The notes under the pieces were generated by a model that saw only the letters and a program-made list of their open reading frames with translations, did no database searches and had not been told where the DNA came from. A stretch of 43,768 nucleotides of DNA from a virus: IMG/VR virus record IMGVR_UViG_3300020183_003705, positions 1-43,768 of that record. One strand, written 5' to 3'. Position 1 is the first letter of the stretch, and every line of letters starts with the position of its first letter. Positions 31,294 to 39,518 of the stretch are shown piece by piece. A program made the translations under genes and the position numbers.

Positions 31294-32008
31294 ATTTTTT
31301 TAATATTCTACTAATTAGTGGATTCCTTACCACATCCTCATCCCTAAACTCAAATACCCCTACATCATTTACATCATTAAACTTTCTAATTGCGTCATAA
31401 AGACCTGATTGTTTTTTGTCTTTATAACGGTCAGTTTGTTCAATGTCTCCTGATATAAAGAATTTACTATTGAAACCTATTCTTGTCAATAGTAATTTCA
31501 TCTGATTTGGGCTTGAGTTTTGCGCTTCCTCAAATATTAAAATTGTATTATCTATATTCATTCCTCTCATATATGCTAAAGCAAATACCTCAATAATTTC
31601 AGCGTCCTTTAATTTTTCTCTTGCATCTTTACCTATAATTTTGTTTAATAGATAATAAGATGGGAAAATGTATGGATCTAATTTTTCTTCTAAATTACCG
31701 GGTAATGAACCAAGTTTTTCTTCTGCCTCAACTGCTGGTCTAACAATAACAAGTTTTTCATAATGATTGGTTGGGTCCATTAATAAATCTACGGCAGCTT
31801 TCATTGCTATATATGATTTACCAACACCAGCAGGTCCTGAACAAATAGTTATTTGATTATTTTTTAAAAGGTTATAATAATGTTCTTGATTCTCTGTAAG
31901 AAATTTATTTTTTACTTTTTTTTTGATAACTGAATTTATAAAATCTTTTCTTGAAAAGGGTTTGGATTCTTGTTCTTCAGATTGTTGTTGTGGTTTTTTT
32001 CTTGTCAT
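31274..32008 (-). CDS. phoH: PhoH-family ATPase
   Basis: 244 residues. Walker A GPAGVGKS at 58-65, conserved VIVRPAVEAEEKLGSLPG (88-104), Walker B TILIFEEAQN (155-164), sensor-like FFISGDIEQTD and a terminal RNPLISRILKKYE. PhoH is common in phages; RNA helicase or RNase-linked functions are discussed, and the phosphate-regulation idea is not settled. It is embedded between GDP-fucose synthesis and the degenerate HAD gene in the minus operon. Its N-terminal 20 residues are polar and Gln-rich. Confidence 0.93.
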   Translation of the reverse strand: MTRKKPQQQSEEQESKPFSRKDFINSVIKKKVKNKFLTENQEHYYNLLKNNQITICSGPAGVGKSYIAMKAAVDLLMDPTNHYEKLVIVRPAVEAEEKLGSLPGNLEEKLDPYIFPSYYLLNKIIGKDAREKLKDAEIIEVFALAYMRGMNIDNTILIFEEAQNSSPNQMKLLLTRIGFNSKFFISGDIEQTDRYKDKKQSGLYDAIRKFNDVNDVGVFEFRDEDVVRNPLISRILKKYEENRD

Positions 32009-32009
32009 A

Positions 32010-32924
32010 TTATTTTCTTATAATATTATAGTTGTTTTCAAAATATTCAATAGTTTCTTTTAAACCTTCATAAAGCGGTGTGAATTTAAAATCAGGTAAA
32101 TATTTTTTTATTTTTGAATTGTCACTTGGTTTTCTAAATTGCCCCTCTGGTTTTTCTTTATCCCAAATAATATTACCCTTGTAATTCATAATTTCTATTA
32201 TAACATCAACAACATCTTTTATTGATATTTCATCAGATGTTGAAAGTATTATAGGTTCACTTTCTTCGTAGTTGTCTAAAACCCATTCTGTTAGTTTTGC
32301 AACATCACGGCTAAATATAAACTCCCTTAATGGTTTACCTGAACCCCAAATAATAAAATCTGTTTTATTTTCTCTTGCTAAGTAACATTTATGAATTAAT
32401 GAAGGAATTACGTGTCCATTTACAATATCGTAATTGTCGTTTGGTCCGTAAATGTTTGTTGGAATTACTGATTTGTAATTTAATCCATATTGTTCTTTGT
32501 ATGCTCTAATTTGTACATCTGCCATTCTTTTTGCATAAGCGTATGCATCATTTGAAAAATGTGGGGGACCTAAATGTATTTTTGATTCAGTAAGGGGATA
32601 TTCTACATTATTTGGAAAAATACAAGTAGATAAAAAAGCCACAAGATTTTTTATATTATGTTGTCTTGATGATTCAATAACATTTGTATTAATCATAATA
32701 TTATCATAGAAAAACTTACCCTTATGGTTCATATTTCCGCCAACACCACCAACTTTACCTGCACAATGTATGATACTATCAAAATTATTTAACCCAACTA
32801 ACGTGTTGACTTCTGAGGTTATTCTAATGTCAACCTCTTTAGATGTTGGTTTAAAGTATTTATCTCCAATAAATTCTGATCCAACCAAACCATAACCACC
32901 GGTAACTAATATCTTATTTTGCAT
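32010..32924 (-). CDS. fcl: GDP-L-fucose synthase
   Basis: 304 residues. SDR fold: ILVTGGYGLVGS (5-16), HCAGKVGGVGGN, the family mark NMNHKGKFFYDNIMINTNVI, STCIFPNN and the catalytic YAYAKR (Y-x-x-x-K). NIYGPNDNYD and FIFSRDVAKL follow the WcaG/Fcl pattern. The enzyme epimerises and reduces GDP-4-keto-6-deoxy-D-mannose to GDP-L-fucose with NADPH. The substrate-producing Gmd is encoded directly upstream with an 11-base overlap. The product is the donor for the GT10 and GT11 enzymes of the same operon. Confidence 0.92.
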   Translation of the reverse strand: MQNKILVTGGYGLVGSEFIGDKYFKPTSKEVDIRITSEVNTLVGLNNFDSIIHCAGKVGGVGGNMNHKGKFFYDNIMINTNVIESSRQHNIKNLVAFLSTCIFPNNVEYPLTESKIHLGPPHFSNDAYAYAKRMADVQIRAYKEQYGLNYKSVIPTNIYGPNDNYDIVNGHVIPSLIHKCYLARENKTDFIIWGSGKPLREFIFSRDVAKLTEWVLDNYEESEPIILSTSDEISIKDVVDVIIEIMNYKGNIIWDKEKPEGQFRKPSDNSKIKKYLPDFKFTPLYEGLKETIEYFENNYNIIRK

Positions 32925-33891
32925 AGTAATCTAACCAATATTCAATCATTTCATCTAACATAGTTTCAAATGTGTATTTAGGTTCCCATCCCAATTTGTT
33001 TTTTAACTTTGAGGAATCTCCTTTTAAATCATGTAATTCTTCGGGTCTGAAATGTTTTTCATCAATAACCACATAGTCTTCATAATTTAAATTTAACTTT
33101 TTAAAAGTGTAATCACATAGTTCTTTAACTGAATGAGATACACCTGTGGAACAAACATAATCTTCAGGATTTTCAGATTGTAACATTAACCACATCGCTT
33201 CGACATAATCCTTAGCGTGGCCCCAATCTCTTGATGCCGACAAATTACCTAAATGTAATTTATCTTGTAGTCCTAAACTAATTCTAACCGCAGCCTTTAC
33301 GACTTTATTTGTTACAAAATTAGTTCCCCGTCTTGGTGATTCGTGATTAAACAAAATCCCATTCCATATTTTCATACCATAAGAATTTCTATAGTTTCTA
33401 CAAATATTATATGAAAATACTTTAGCACAACCATAAGGTGATACTGGATTCATTGATGTCGTTTCTCTTTGATATCCGTCGTCATCAATAGTATTACCAA
33501 ACATTTCTGAGGAAGATGCTTGATATATCTTTGAATGTGGTGAAACCATTCTTACCGCCTCTAATAAATTTAAAGTCCCTAAACCTGTTGCATTTGCGGT
33601 GTAAATTGGTTGGTCAAAACTAATTCTTACGTGTGATTGAGCTGCTAAATTATAAACTTCATATGGCTGTATTAGTGAAATTACTCTGACTAATGATGCC
33701 ATATCTGTTAAATCAGCATACTCTAAATTTACTAAATTTTGCTCTCTTAAGTGTTCAATTCTACTTGATTGGGTTTCTGAAACTGAATTTCTCTTAACTA
33801 TACCCCAAACCTCATAGTTTTTACTAATTAGTAATTCGGCCAAGTATGACCCATCCTGACCATTTATACCGGTTATTAACGCTTTTTTCAT
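32914..33891 (-). CDS. gmd: GDP-mannose 4,6-dehydratase
   Basis: 325 residues from the ATG at 33891. An ATG at 33930 would add a hydrophobic, non-family stub and is rejected. Marks: KKALITGINGQDGSYLAELL (G-x-x-GQDG), NLAAQSHVRISFDQP, ASSSEMFG with catalytic S and E129, SPYGCAKVFSYN with Y153 and K157, NHESPRRGTNFVT, and ASRDWGHAKDYVEAMW. The reaction is GDP-D-mannose to GDP-4-keto-6-deoxy-D-mannose. It is coupled to fcl downstream. Together the two give GDP-fucose from a metabolite every host cell has. Confidence 0.95.
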   Translation of the reverse strand: MKKALITGINGQDGSYLAELLISKNYEVWGIVKRNSVSETQSSRIEHLREQNLVNLEYADLTDMASLVRVISLIQPYEVYNLAAQSHVRISFDQPIYTANATGLGTLNLLEAVRMVSPHSKIYQASSSEMFGNTIDDDGYQRETTSMNPVSPYGCAKVFSYNICRNYRNSYGMKIWNGILFNHESPRRGTNFVTNKVVKAAVRISLGLQDKLHLGNLSASRDWGHAKDYVEAMWLMLQSENPEDYVCSTGVSHSVKELCDYTFKKLNLNYEDYVVIDEKHFRPEELHDLKGDSSKLKNKLGWEPKYTFETMLDEMIEYWLDYYAK

Positions 33892-33931
33892 ATATTTTTT
33901 AAAAATACACGTAAAAACAATAAAGGTCAAG

Positions 33932-34240
33932 TTAATATTTTGAAAAAAAATCGGTGTCTGTTATACCTTTATCATCTATATAGTAATCGGCAGATATTTT
34001 AACACCCACCCTTAATTTATGATATTTCACACCCCAATTACTAAGTTGCTTTTCAGTTTTTTTATACCAATCTATTTTCGACTCAGAACCTCTAGCTGTT
34101 TCAATGATTATTGTATGACCATTATCAAATAGTTCATTAACTAGCTCAATCCTACTTTGGTAGGGTTCTGAATTTTCATAATTTAATCCATTAAGTTTAC
34201 ATAATGTACCATCTAAATCAAAACAATAAATTTTACTCAC
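33932..34240 (-). CDS. Small HAD phosphatase of a sugar-acid pathway
   Basis: 102 residues. Motif I is intact: CFDLDGTLC with D8 and D10. Later IIIETARG (motif II-like T), and ISADYYIDDKG (82-92) with motif IV Asp residues. It resembles the compact capsule/nonulosonate-linked HAD phosphatases. Its ATG overlaps the neuB stop by 8 bases. The inferred job is dephosphorylation of the NeuB product (9-phosphate) or another sugar phosphate. Its own substrate is not readable. Confidence 0.75.
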   Translation of the reverse strand: MSKIYCFDLDGTLCKLNGLNYENSEPYQSRIELVNELFDNGHTIIIETARGSESKIDWYKKTEKQLSNWGVKYHKLRVGVKISADYYIDDKGITDTDFFSKY

Positions 34241-35081
34241 CTCTTAAAGTTTTTCTTTTTGATAATTCGCTTTTAATAACTTCTCTTGGGCCATAACCAT
34301 TACCACTAGCTATCTCAATATCTCTAATACCTTTTATTAGTTTTATTAACCCACTAGGTTCAACTGAAGCCATTTGGTCACTACCCCATATTGATCTATC
34401 TAATGTGATATGTCTTTCAATCCATGTCGCACCTAATGTTGTTGCTGCAAAAGTTGTTGTTAACCCAAATTCATGTCCACTATAACCTATTTCTTTGTTA
34501 GGGTATTTTTCAGTTAACCATTTAATATAACCTAAATTTAATTCGTCTATTGGTGATGGGTAAGTTGAATTTGTATGAAAAATCAAATCTGGTTCACAAA
34601 TATTTATACATTTAACAATTTCTTCTTCAGTACTCATGCCAGTTGAAATCATTAAATAATCAGATTTTTCTTTTGCGTATTTAATCAATTCGTCATTAGT
34701 TATTAATGCAGATGGTATTTTCATCATTATTTTTTCTTCATCATTAAATTTAGTAGTATATTGACTCATAAAATCAACTGAACCTAAATCCCACACAGAT
34801 GCAAACCAACCTATTTTCTTTTCTCTACAATACCTATCAATTTCATCATATTCTTCTTTACCAAATTCTATTTTATGTTTATATTCTAAATAAGTCATTT
34901 CACCCCATGGTGTTGATTTAATTTTATTTTTTTCATCCTTTGGAACACAAACATCTGGATTTCTTTTTTGAAATTTGACGTAATCACATTTTGCTATAAC
35001 AGCAACGTCAATTAATTTTTTTGTCATTTCTAATGAACCATTGTGGTTTATACCTATTTCACCAATAATTTTTGTTTTCAT
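34233..35081 (-). CDS. neuB: Nonulosonic acid synthase (NeuB family) lacking the SAF domain
   Basis: 282 residues. NeuB TIM barrel: IIGEIGINHNGSLEMTKKLI (5-24), CDYVKFQKRN, WFASVWD, MKIPSALITNDELI, MISTGMST, HTNSTYPSP, IGYSGHEFGL, GATWIERHITLDRSIWGSDQ. The family condenses phosphoenolpyruvate with an N-acetyl sugar to a sialic-type acid (Neu, Leg or Pse). Odd: the protein ends at KSELSKRKTLRGE, exactly where other members (about 340-350 residues) continue into the C-terminal SAF (antifreeze-like) domain. That domain normally lends a substrate-binding residue to the partner subunit. A shortened substrate site or different acceptor is possible. ATG overlaps the neuA stop. Confidence 0.9.
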   Translation of the reverse strand: MKTKIIGEIGINHNGSLEMTKKLIDVAVIAKCDYVKFQKRNPDVCVPKDEKNKIKSTPWGEMTYLEYKHKIEFGKEEYDEIDRYCREKKIGWFASVWDLGSVDFMSQYTTKFNDEEKIMMKIPSALITNDELIKYAKEKSDYLMISTGMSTEEEIVKCINICEPDLIFHTNSTYPSPIDELNLGYIKWLTEKYPNKEIGYSGHEFGLTTTFAATTLGATWIERHITLDRSIWGSDQMASVEPSGLIKLIKGIRDIEIASGNGYGPREVIKSELSKRKTLRGE

Positions 35082-35725
35082 AATAATTTTTCTATTAATT
35101 TTAAATCGTCTATAGTATCAACTTGAAAGCTTTTTGAATAAGGCATTTCAATTATACCAACGTTATTGTTATATCTTAATTTATTTTTGATTAATGATTC
35201 TTTTTTTGTTATATAAAAAGCACCATTTTCAACAAATAATTCTTTAATTTCTTGTCTCATTGGTCTGTTATTAACATCCCAGTTATGTGGAGTTATTTTA
35301 TTATCAATGTTTTCCCATCTTGGTAACCAATGTTCTTTATAGCCGCTAAATACTGAATCAAAATTATTATTTAAAATTAATTCAATACCTTCGTTTATAT
35401 AATCATGAGTTAATAATGGAGAAGTAGCTTGTATAAAAACTAAAACATCAAAGTCAACATTGTCTGAAAAATATAATAACGCTTCTTCACTTTTACTAAA
35501 GTCAGTTGATATTTCTTTTGGCCTAATAAGAATATTAGCACCATTCATTTTACTAACATTAGCTATTTCTTCATCATCAGTGCAAACCCATGTTTCATTA
35601 ACTTTTGAGTTTATTGATGCGTCTATAGTGTAATTAATCATTGGTTTTCCTTTCAACGGATAAATGTTTTTCCTAGGAATACCTTTCGATCCACCTCTAG
35701 CCAAAATTACTGAAACTATTTTCAT
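35078..35725 (-). CDS. neuA: CMP-nonulosonic acid synthetase (NeuA family)
   Basis: 215 residues. Signature ILARGGSKGIPRKNIYPLKG (7-26), PMINYTIDASINS, VCTDDEEIA, DVLVFIQATSPLL, ENGAFYITKK and a terminal FQVDTIDDLKLIE. It activates a nonulosonic acid with CTP to the CMP-sugar used by sialyltransferase-type enzymes. neuB follows with a 4-base overlap. Upstream lies a short decayed reading frame whose TAA overlaps this ATG (TAATG). Whether the sugar is Neu, Leg or Pse cannot be told. Confidence 0.92.
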   Translation of the reverse strand: MKIVSVILARGGSKGIPRKNIYPLKGKPMINYTIDASINSKVNETWVCTDDEEIANVSKMNGANILIRPKEISTDFSKSEEALLYFSDNVDFDVLVFIQATSPLLTHDYINEGIELILNNNFDSVFSGYKEHWLPRWENIDNKITPHNWDVNNRPMRQEIKELFVENGAFYITKKESLIKNKLRYNNNVGIIEMPYSKSFQVDTIDDLKLIEKLL

Positions 35726-35844
35726 TAATTTAATGGTTTATAAATTACATTATATTCAAAACTTAAAAAACTAATCATTTTTTCTTCAATATAACCATTT
35801 TTATATAATTTTTAATATAAGTCAAAATAAGATATTTTATCCAT
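35725..35844 (-). pseudogene. Short gene remnant with an in-frame stop ahead of neuA
   Basis: Starting at the ATG at 35844 the frame reads MDKISYFDLY, then TAA, then in the same frame KLYKNGYIEEKMISFLSF and EYNVIYKPLN before a TAA that overlaps the neuA ATG. The protein-like continuation after the stop and the operon-style overlap with neuA suggest a decayed 3' end of a former gene. It fills most of the 138-base gap 35726-35863. Chance cannot be excluded at this length. Confidence 0.35.
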
Positions 35845-35863
35845 AATTGTTTTTTAACTTTTG

Positions 35864-36262
35864 TTATTTATTATTATTTTTAATTTTTAAAAATTCGTTA
35901 TAATCAAAAATATAATCATTTATGTCATATTCTGTTGAGCAAACTACAATGATTTCTGAATTAATATCCATAAATTCTTGACTGTCCCATATTAATTCTG
36001 GGATTAGTATGGCCTCACCTTGTGTTAACGTTATTTTTTCTTTTTTAGTTCCATCATCTAAAAAAACATCCACAATTCCTTTACTACAAATTAAAAATTG
36101 TTTTGTAGTAAAATGAGAATGGCAGCCTCTAATTAATCCGGTTGGAACATCTTTAACTATGAAAAATCTTTTCGGTTCAAATTCTAATTCATTAAATTCG
36201 AATGGTAATAATAAACCTCTCTCATCTAAAAAATTTTTTAATTTTATTTTTTTATTTTCCAT
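35864..36262 (-). CDS. Sugar 3,4-ketoisomerase-like cupin (QdtA/FdtA/WxcM type)
   Basis: 132 residues, a single cupin. Marks: FLDERGLLLPFEF, FFIVKDVPTGLIRGCHSHFT (RG-x-H-x-H at 45-50), QFLICSKGIVDVFLDDG, GEAILIPELIWDSQEF, VVCSTEYDINDYIFDYNEF. Relatives turn dTDP-4-keto-6-deoxyglucose into 3-keto isomers before transamination to Fuc3N or Qui3N. The adjacent aminotransferase (11-base overlap) is the expected partner. RmlA/RmlB genes that would supply the substrate are not in the window, so host or distant phage genes must do so, or the enzyme uses another nucleotide sugar. Confidence 0.82.
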   Translation of the reverse strand: MENKKIKLKNFLDERGLLLPFEFNELEFEPKRFFIVKDVPTGLIRGCHSHFTTKQFLICSKGIVDVFLDDGTKKEKITLTQGEAILIPELIWDSQEFMDINSEIIVVCSTEYDINDYIFDYNEFLKIKNNNK

Positions 36263-37181
36263 TTTTGTATTCGTTTACTTTATCAAAAATATAATAAATT
36301 TCAGAATTAGTTAATAGTTCATGGAATGGAATTGAAACCGTTAATTTTGATTTTTCTTCTGAGTTAGGGCAATTTGCGTCATGTTTTAAATAAACTGGAT
36401 GTAAATGCATTGATTCATAATGAATACCGCAAGAAATATCACTATTTTTCATAAAGTTAATAAATTTATCTCGTTTATTAACTTCTATCCTATATAAGTG
36501 GTTGCTGGTATTATCATACCCAAGTTCTTTATTGTATAATTCTCTAATTGTTTTTAATTTTTCTAACTTATCAGAATATAAATTAAAATTTTTAAGTGCT
36601 ATATCACATTGCATTGAATTCATATACATTTTATAACCGACAAAATTAATTTTTCTTTCCCAGTTATTTGGTGAATATGACATACCATTTAAAGCTAATT
36701 CTTTTAATTTTTTAATTTTTTCAAAATCATCTGATACAATCATTCCGCCATCACAACTACCAACTGGTTTGGTTGGGTAAAAACTAAAAATCATTAAATC
36801 ATTTGAATTACATTCTTTTTTAAATTGGTCTTTTTCTAGTTTTTGAGCTGAGTCGATAACTTTATAATCACCAAAATCATGTAACAAATAAGAATCACCA
36901 ACCCAATTAACATCGTCATAAAATTCATAATCATTTCCAGAGGTTATAATAGCATTTAAAACAACTGGTGGTATCATACTAGGTACTTTAATTGAAAGTC
37001 CTTTATACTCCGTTAATAATAAGAAAATAGCACTAGTTGCACTATTAAACGTTGCAGCGTATTTAGCACCAACATAATTAGCAATAGTTTCTTCAAATTC
37101 GTTTACAATTTTATCATGTAATAAATTTGAATACTTACTAGTATCTATAATATGATTATTTAAATTAAATAAGTTAATCAT
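36252..37181 (-). CDS. DegT/DnrJ/EryC1-type sugar aminotransferase
   Basis: 309 residues, short for the family (about 360-390). Marks: NYVGAKYAATFNSATSAIFL (35-54), PSMIPPVVLNAI, VIDSAQKLE (D110-x-A-Q) and SFYPTKPVGSCDGGMIVS with K138 as the PLP lysine. NFVGYKMYMNSMQCDIAL and HYESMHLHPVYL follow the family pattern. The enzyme transfers an amino group from glutamate to a keto sugar nucleotide. Paired with the ketoisomerase cupin, a 3-amino-3,6-dideoxyhexose is the most likely product; GDP-perosamine from the Gmd product is an alternative. Confidence 0.85.
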   Translation of the reverse strand: MINLFNLNNHIIDTSKYSNLLHDKIVNEFEETIANYVGAKYAATFNSATSAIFLLLTEYKGLSIKVPSMIPPVVLNAIITSGNDYEFYDDVNWVGDSYLLHDFGDYKVIDSAQKLEKDQFKKECNSNDLMIFSFYPTKPVGSCDGGMIVSDDFEKIKKLKELALNGMSYSPNNWERKINFVGYKMYMNSMQCDIALKNFNLYSDKLEKLKTIRELYNKELGYDNTSNHLYRIEVNKRDKFINFMKNSDISCGIHYESMHLHPVYLKHDANCPNSEEKSKLTVSIPFHELLTNSEIYYIFDKVNEYKNGK

Positions 37182-37182
37182 A

Positions 37183-37878
37183 TTATATTATAATAAATTC
37201 TAAACTTGTTATTAAACTGTTAGGTGTCCCATTGTATAAGTCGATACCACCATTTTTAAATAAATTTCTATAAGAAGCATATGTGTTATCTAAATTTGCT
37301 AGGTTTTGTCTTTCCATCTGTTCACCTTGTTCTTTGTTATAAACATTAAACCATTCGTTATAACCCATTCTAACTAAAACACTTTCTGATTCTTCATAAA
37401 AATGTTTTGATTGATTAACATGGTTAACCCAACTATGGTCAATACCCATAATAATAACTTCATTTATATTTTCTTCTTTAGCGACAAGATAACCAATTTG
37501 TAACCCTATTTGTGAAACACTTATATACGAATCAACGTTATTTGGTAATGTTTCTGGGAAATGACCATTTTCAGACCAAAAAATAACTTCATTATTTTTA
37601 AACAGTCCGTTATCTTCAACCAAAGGTTTTTGGTCTATATGAACCATTATTTTTGTTGAACTATTTAATTTTTCTTCGCATTCTTTAAACCAAGCTACTC
37701 CCATATCATAACTAATAGGATGATGTAAATTTCCAAAAATATGATATTTAATATTCATATTCTGAAATTCTGGATGAACAAAAAAATTACTAATTGTAAC
37801 ACAAGGACTATCTTTTATTTTTTTTAAATCTTGGTCCTTAATAGATGGGCCGCAAGCAAATACATAGCAAGTTTTCAT
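37183..37878 (-). CDS. Sialyltransferase/Maf-like (DUF115-related) protein
   Basis: 231 residues. N-terminal CYVFACGPSIKDQDL (4-18), followed by VTISNFFVHPEF, is the nucleotide-binding start shared by DUF115/Maf proteins and GT42 sialyltransferases. Later YISVSQIGLQIGYLVAKE and EVIIMGIDHSW (about 136-147) match their second conserved segment ('G....a.a.alG.k.I.l.GiD'). Both groups use CMP-activated nonulosonic acids. With neuA and neuB three genes downstream, transfer of the CMP-sugar to a glycan or protein is the likely role. Its end and start are tightly packed (1-base gap and 4-base overlap). The exact family needs a profile search. Confidence 0.65.
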   Translation of the reverse strand: MKTCYVFACGPSIKDQDLKKIKDSPCVTISNFFVHPEFQNMNIKYHIFGNLHHPISYDMGVAWFKECEEKLNSSTKIMVHIDQKPLVEDNGLFKNNEVIFWSENGHFPETLPNNVDSYISVSQIGLQIGYLVAKEENINEVIIMGIDHSWVNHVNQSKHFYEESESVLVRMGYNEWFNVYNKEQGEQMERQNLANLDNTYASYRNLFKNGGIDLYNGTPNSLITSLEFIII

Positions 37879-38744
37879 ATATAATATTTTTTATAAGTTT
37901 CTATTGTTTCGTTAAAGTAATCATCATATAATGATTTAATTTGTTGGTATTTCATAAATTCTTGATTATTAGGTTCATTAGTTGCCTCATAATTGTTTTT
38001 ATCAAAATTTGGTTTGAATTTCATAAAATGAACAAATATTAATTTTTGTGGTTTACCGTTATAGATAATTTCTTTATTTTCATCAGTAAAATTAGAATAA
38101 TCATATAAATGAAAATTAAATGGTGCACCGTGACCTAATTTTTTGTCAATTACACATAATTCTTTTTCATACTTAGGTAAAAATAATTCTAAATATTTTT
38201 GGTCGCCACATCTACCATGACTTCTGTGATATTCATGATTTTTAGTTTTATTAAGTGACCACCAATAATTAATTGATTCATTACCTATATTATCATTTTT
38301 AAAATAAACAATCCCAACATTGAAATCACCAACTCTGCTACCATAAAAAGTATGTCTATGTCTTATTAAACCAATTGATTTATCACCTATTTCATCATAT
38401 ATTGTATCTAAATCATTGTAAAAATATAAATCAGAATCACAGTATAAAACAGAATCTAAATTGTTTAATAATTTCATTGTAAAGTATGATGCTAAACTCC
38501 AACAAAATTCATCATATTTTAACTCATTTTTAGTGTTTAACAATTCATTATCGGTTGTTAAATAATTGTTTAAATTATAAATTACTAAATTTTCTAAATT
38601 TAAATTTTTTAATTTTTGATAAGCTAAATCATCTAAACAAAGATAATGTAAAGTAAAATCACCAGCATTCTTAATTAGTGATTCATATAAAACTAAACCT
38701 TTTAATAGATAGTTGTTATCTGAAAGTGTGCATAAATGTCTCAT
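37875..38744 (-). CDS. GT8-like glycosyltransferase (copy 1)
   Basis: 289 residues. MRHLCTLSDNNYLLKGLVLYESL start, DSVLYCDSDLYFYND with D103-x-D105 as metal ligands, RVGDFNVGIVYFKN, GDQKYLELF and GHGAPFNFHLYDY, then KLIFVHFMKF near the end. The order fits the GT8/GT-A fold (DxD, 'GDQ', terminal H-F). It is clearly paralogous to the gene at 39519-40403, with the TIGR04325-type methyltransferase between them. It overlaps its neighbours by 4 bases on each side. Donor unknown. Confidence 0.78.
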   Translation of the reverse strand: MRHLCTLSDNNYLLKGLVLYESLIKNAGDFTLHYLCLDDLAYQKLKNLNLENLVIYNLNNYLTTDNELLNTKNELKYDEFCWSLASYFTMKLLNNLDSVLYCDSDLYFYNDLDTIYDEIGDKSIGLIRHRHTFYGSRVGDFNVGIVYFKNDNIGNESINYWWSLNKTKNHEYHRSHGRCGDQKYLELFLPKYEKELCVIDKKLGHGAPFNFHLYDYSNFTDENKEIIYNGKPQKLIFVHFMKFKPNFDKNNYEATNEPNNQEFMKYQQIKSLYDDYFNETIETYKKYYI

Positions 38745-39517
38745 AATTTTTTAAAAATATATCCTTTGTATGCTGACGTATTAATTCTTGGAGCAAAACC
38801 TCTACCACCTAAAGCGTCAAAACTTTTTAAATGCTCATATCCATTATCGACAACATAATTTATAAATTTATATTCACCAAAAAACCAGCATGGGTATATT
38901 GCTTTATAAATGTCTGGTGGTACTATTTGTATTGACAATCTATCTTTGTCACCGTCAATCATTGACATTCTATCTAATAGAATCCAATCAAACTTATAAT
39001 CAAAAACAGATGTTAATATTTCTTCTGTGTTTTTAATGTACGGAAAAACACCCGAACTAATAAAACAATTTGGTTTAGTTTCGGCTAAACACTCATCAAT
39101 AGTATAATAAAATTTAATATTATCATCCTCAAAAATTTCTTTACCAGTAGTAACAAAATTTCCTTGTTCGATAATGTTCCATCTAACTTTATAATCTTTT
39201 AAATATTTTTTTAATTGAAAAAAGGTTGTACCTAATGACCCACCAAAATCGATTAAATTAATTTCATTGTTTATCGCAGTTTTTTTAATCCATTCCAACA
39301 ATTCAAAAGCATATTCTGGTTCACCAACTATGATGCAGCCATCCCTTTCGTAAATATCTTCTCTATCTTTGGTTGTTAATAATATATTCTTAACTTGTTC
39401 TAAAATGCATTCGTCTGAATAACCAGTACATTCTTTTTCAGCGTCATCCCATGTAGGGTAATCACCACTCCACCAATAACCATGTTTATTGATTTGTTCG
39501 TTATAAAATTCACTCAT
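38741..39517 (-). CDS. TIGR04325-type putative methyltransferase
   Basis: 258 residues from the ATG at 39517, which lies 1 base after the upstream gene. A start at 39547 would overlap that gene by 29 bases. Family marks in order: WWSGDYPTWDDAEKECTGYS (15-34), YERDG (56-60), INLIDFGGSLGTTFFQLKKY (87-106), RWNIIEQGNFVTTGKEIF and WILLDRMSMIDGDKDRL. DFGGSLG is the AdoMet-binding glycine loop. Members occur in polysaccharide clusters and are predicted to methylate surface glycans. Flanked by two GT8-like paralogues. Confidence 0.82.
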   Translation of the reverse strand: MSEFYNEQINKHGYWWSGDYPTWDDAEKECTGYSDECILEQVKNILLTTKDREDIYERDGCIIVGEPEYAFELLEWIKKTAINNEINLIDFGGSLGTTFFQLKKYLKDYKVRWNIIEQGNFVTTGKEIFEDDNIKFYYTIDECLAETKPNCFISSGVFPYIKNTEEILTSVFDYKFDWILLDRMSMIDGDKDRLSIQIVPPDIYKAIYPCWFFGEYKFINYVVDNGYEHLKSFDALGGRGFAPRINTSAYKGYIFKKL

Positions 39518-39518
39518 G

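Noticed and set aside
33932-37878. Assignment of the nonulosonate genes to sialic, legionaminic or pseudaminic acid
   Set aside because: The genes that distinguish the three pathways are not in the window, and NeuA/NeuB sequences alone do not decide by eye.
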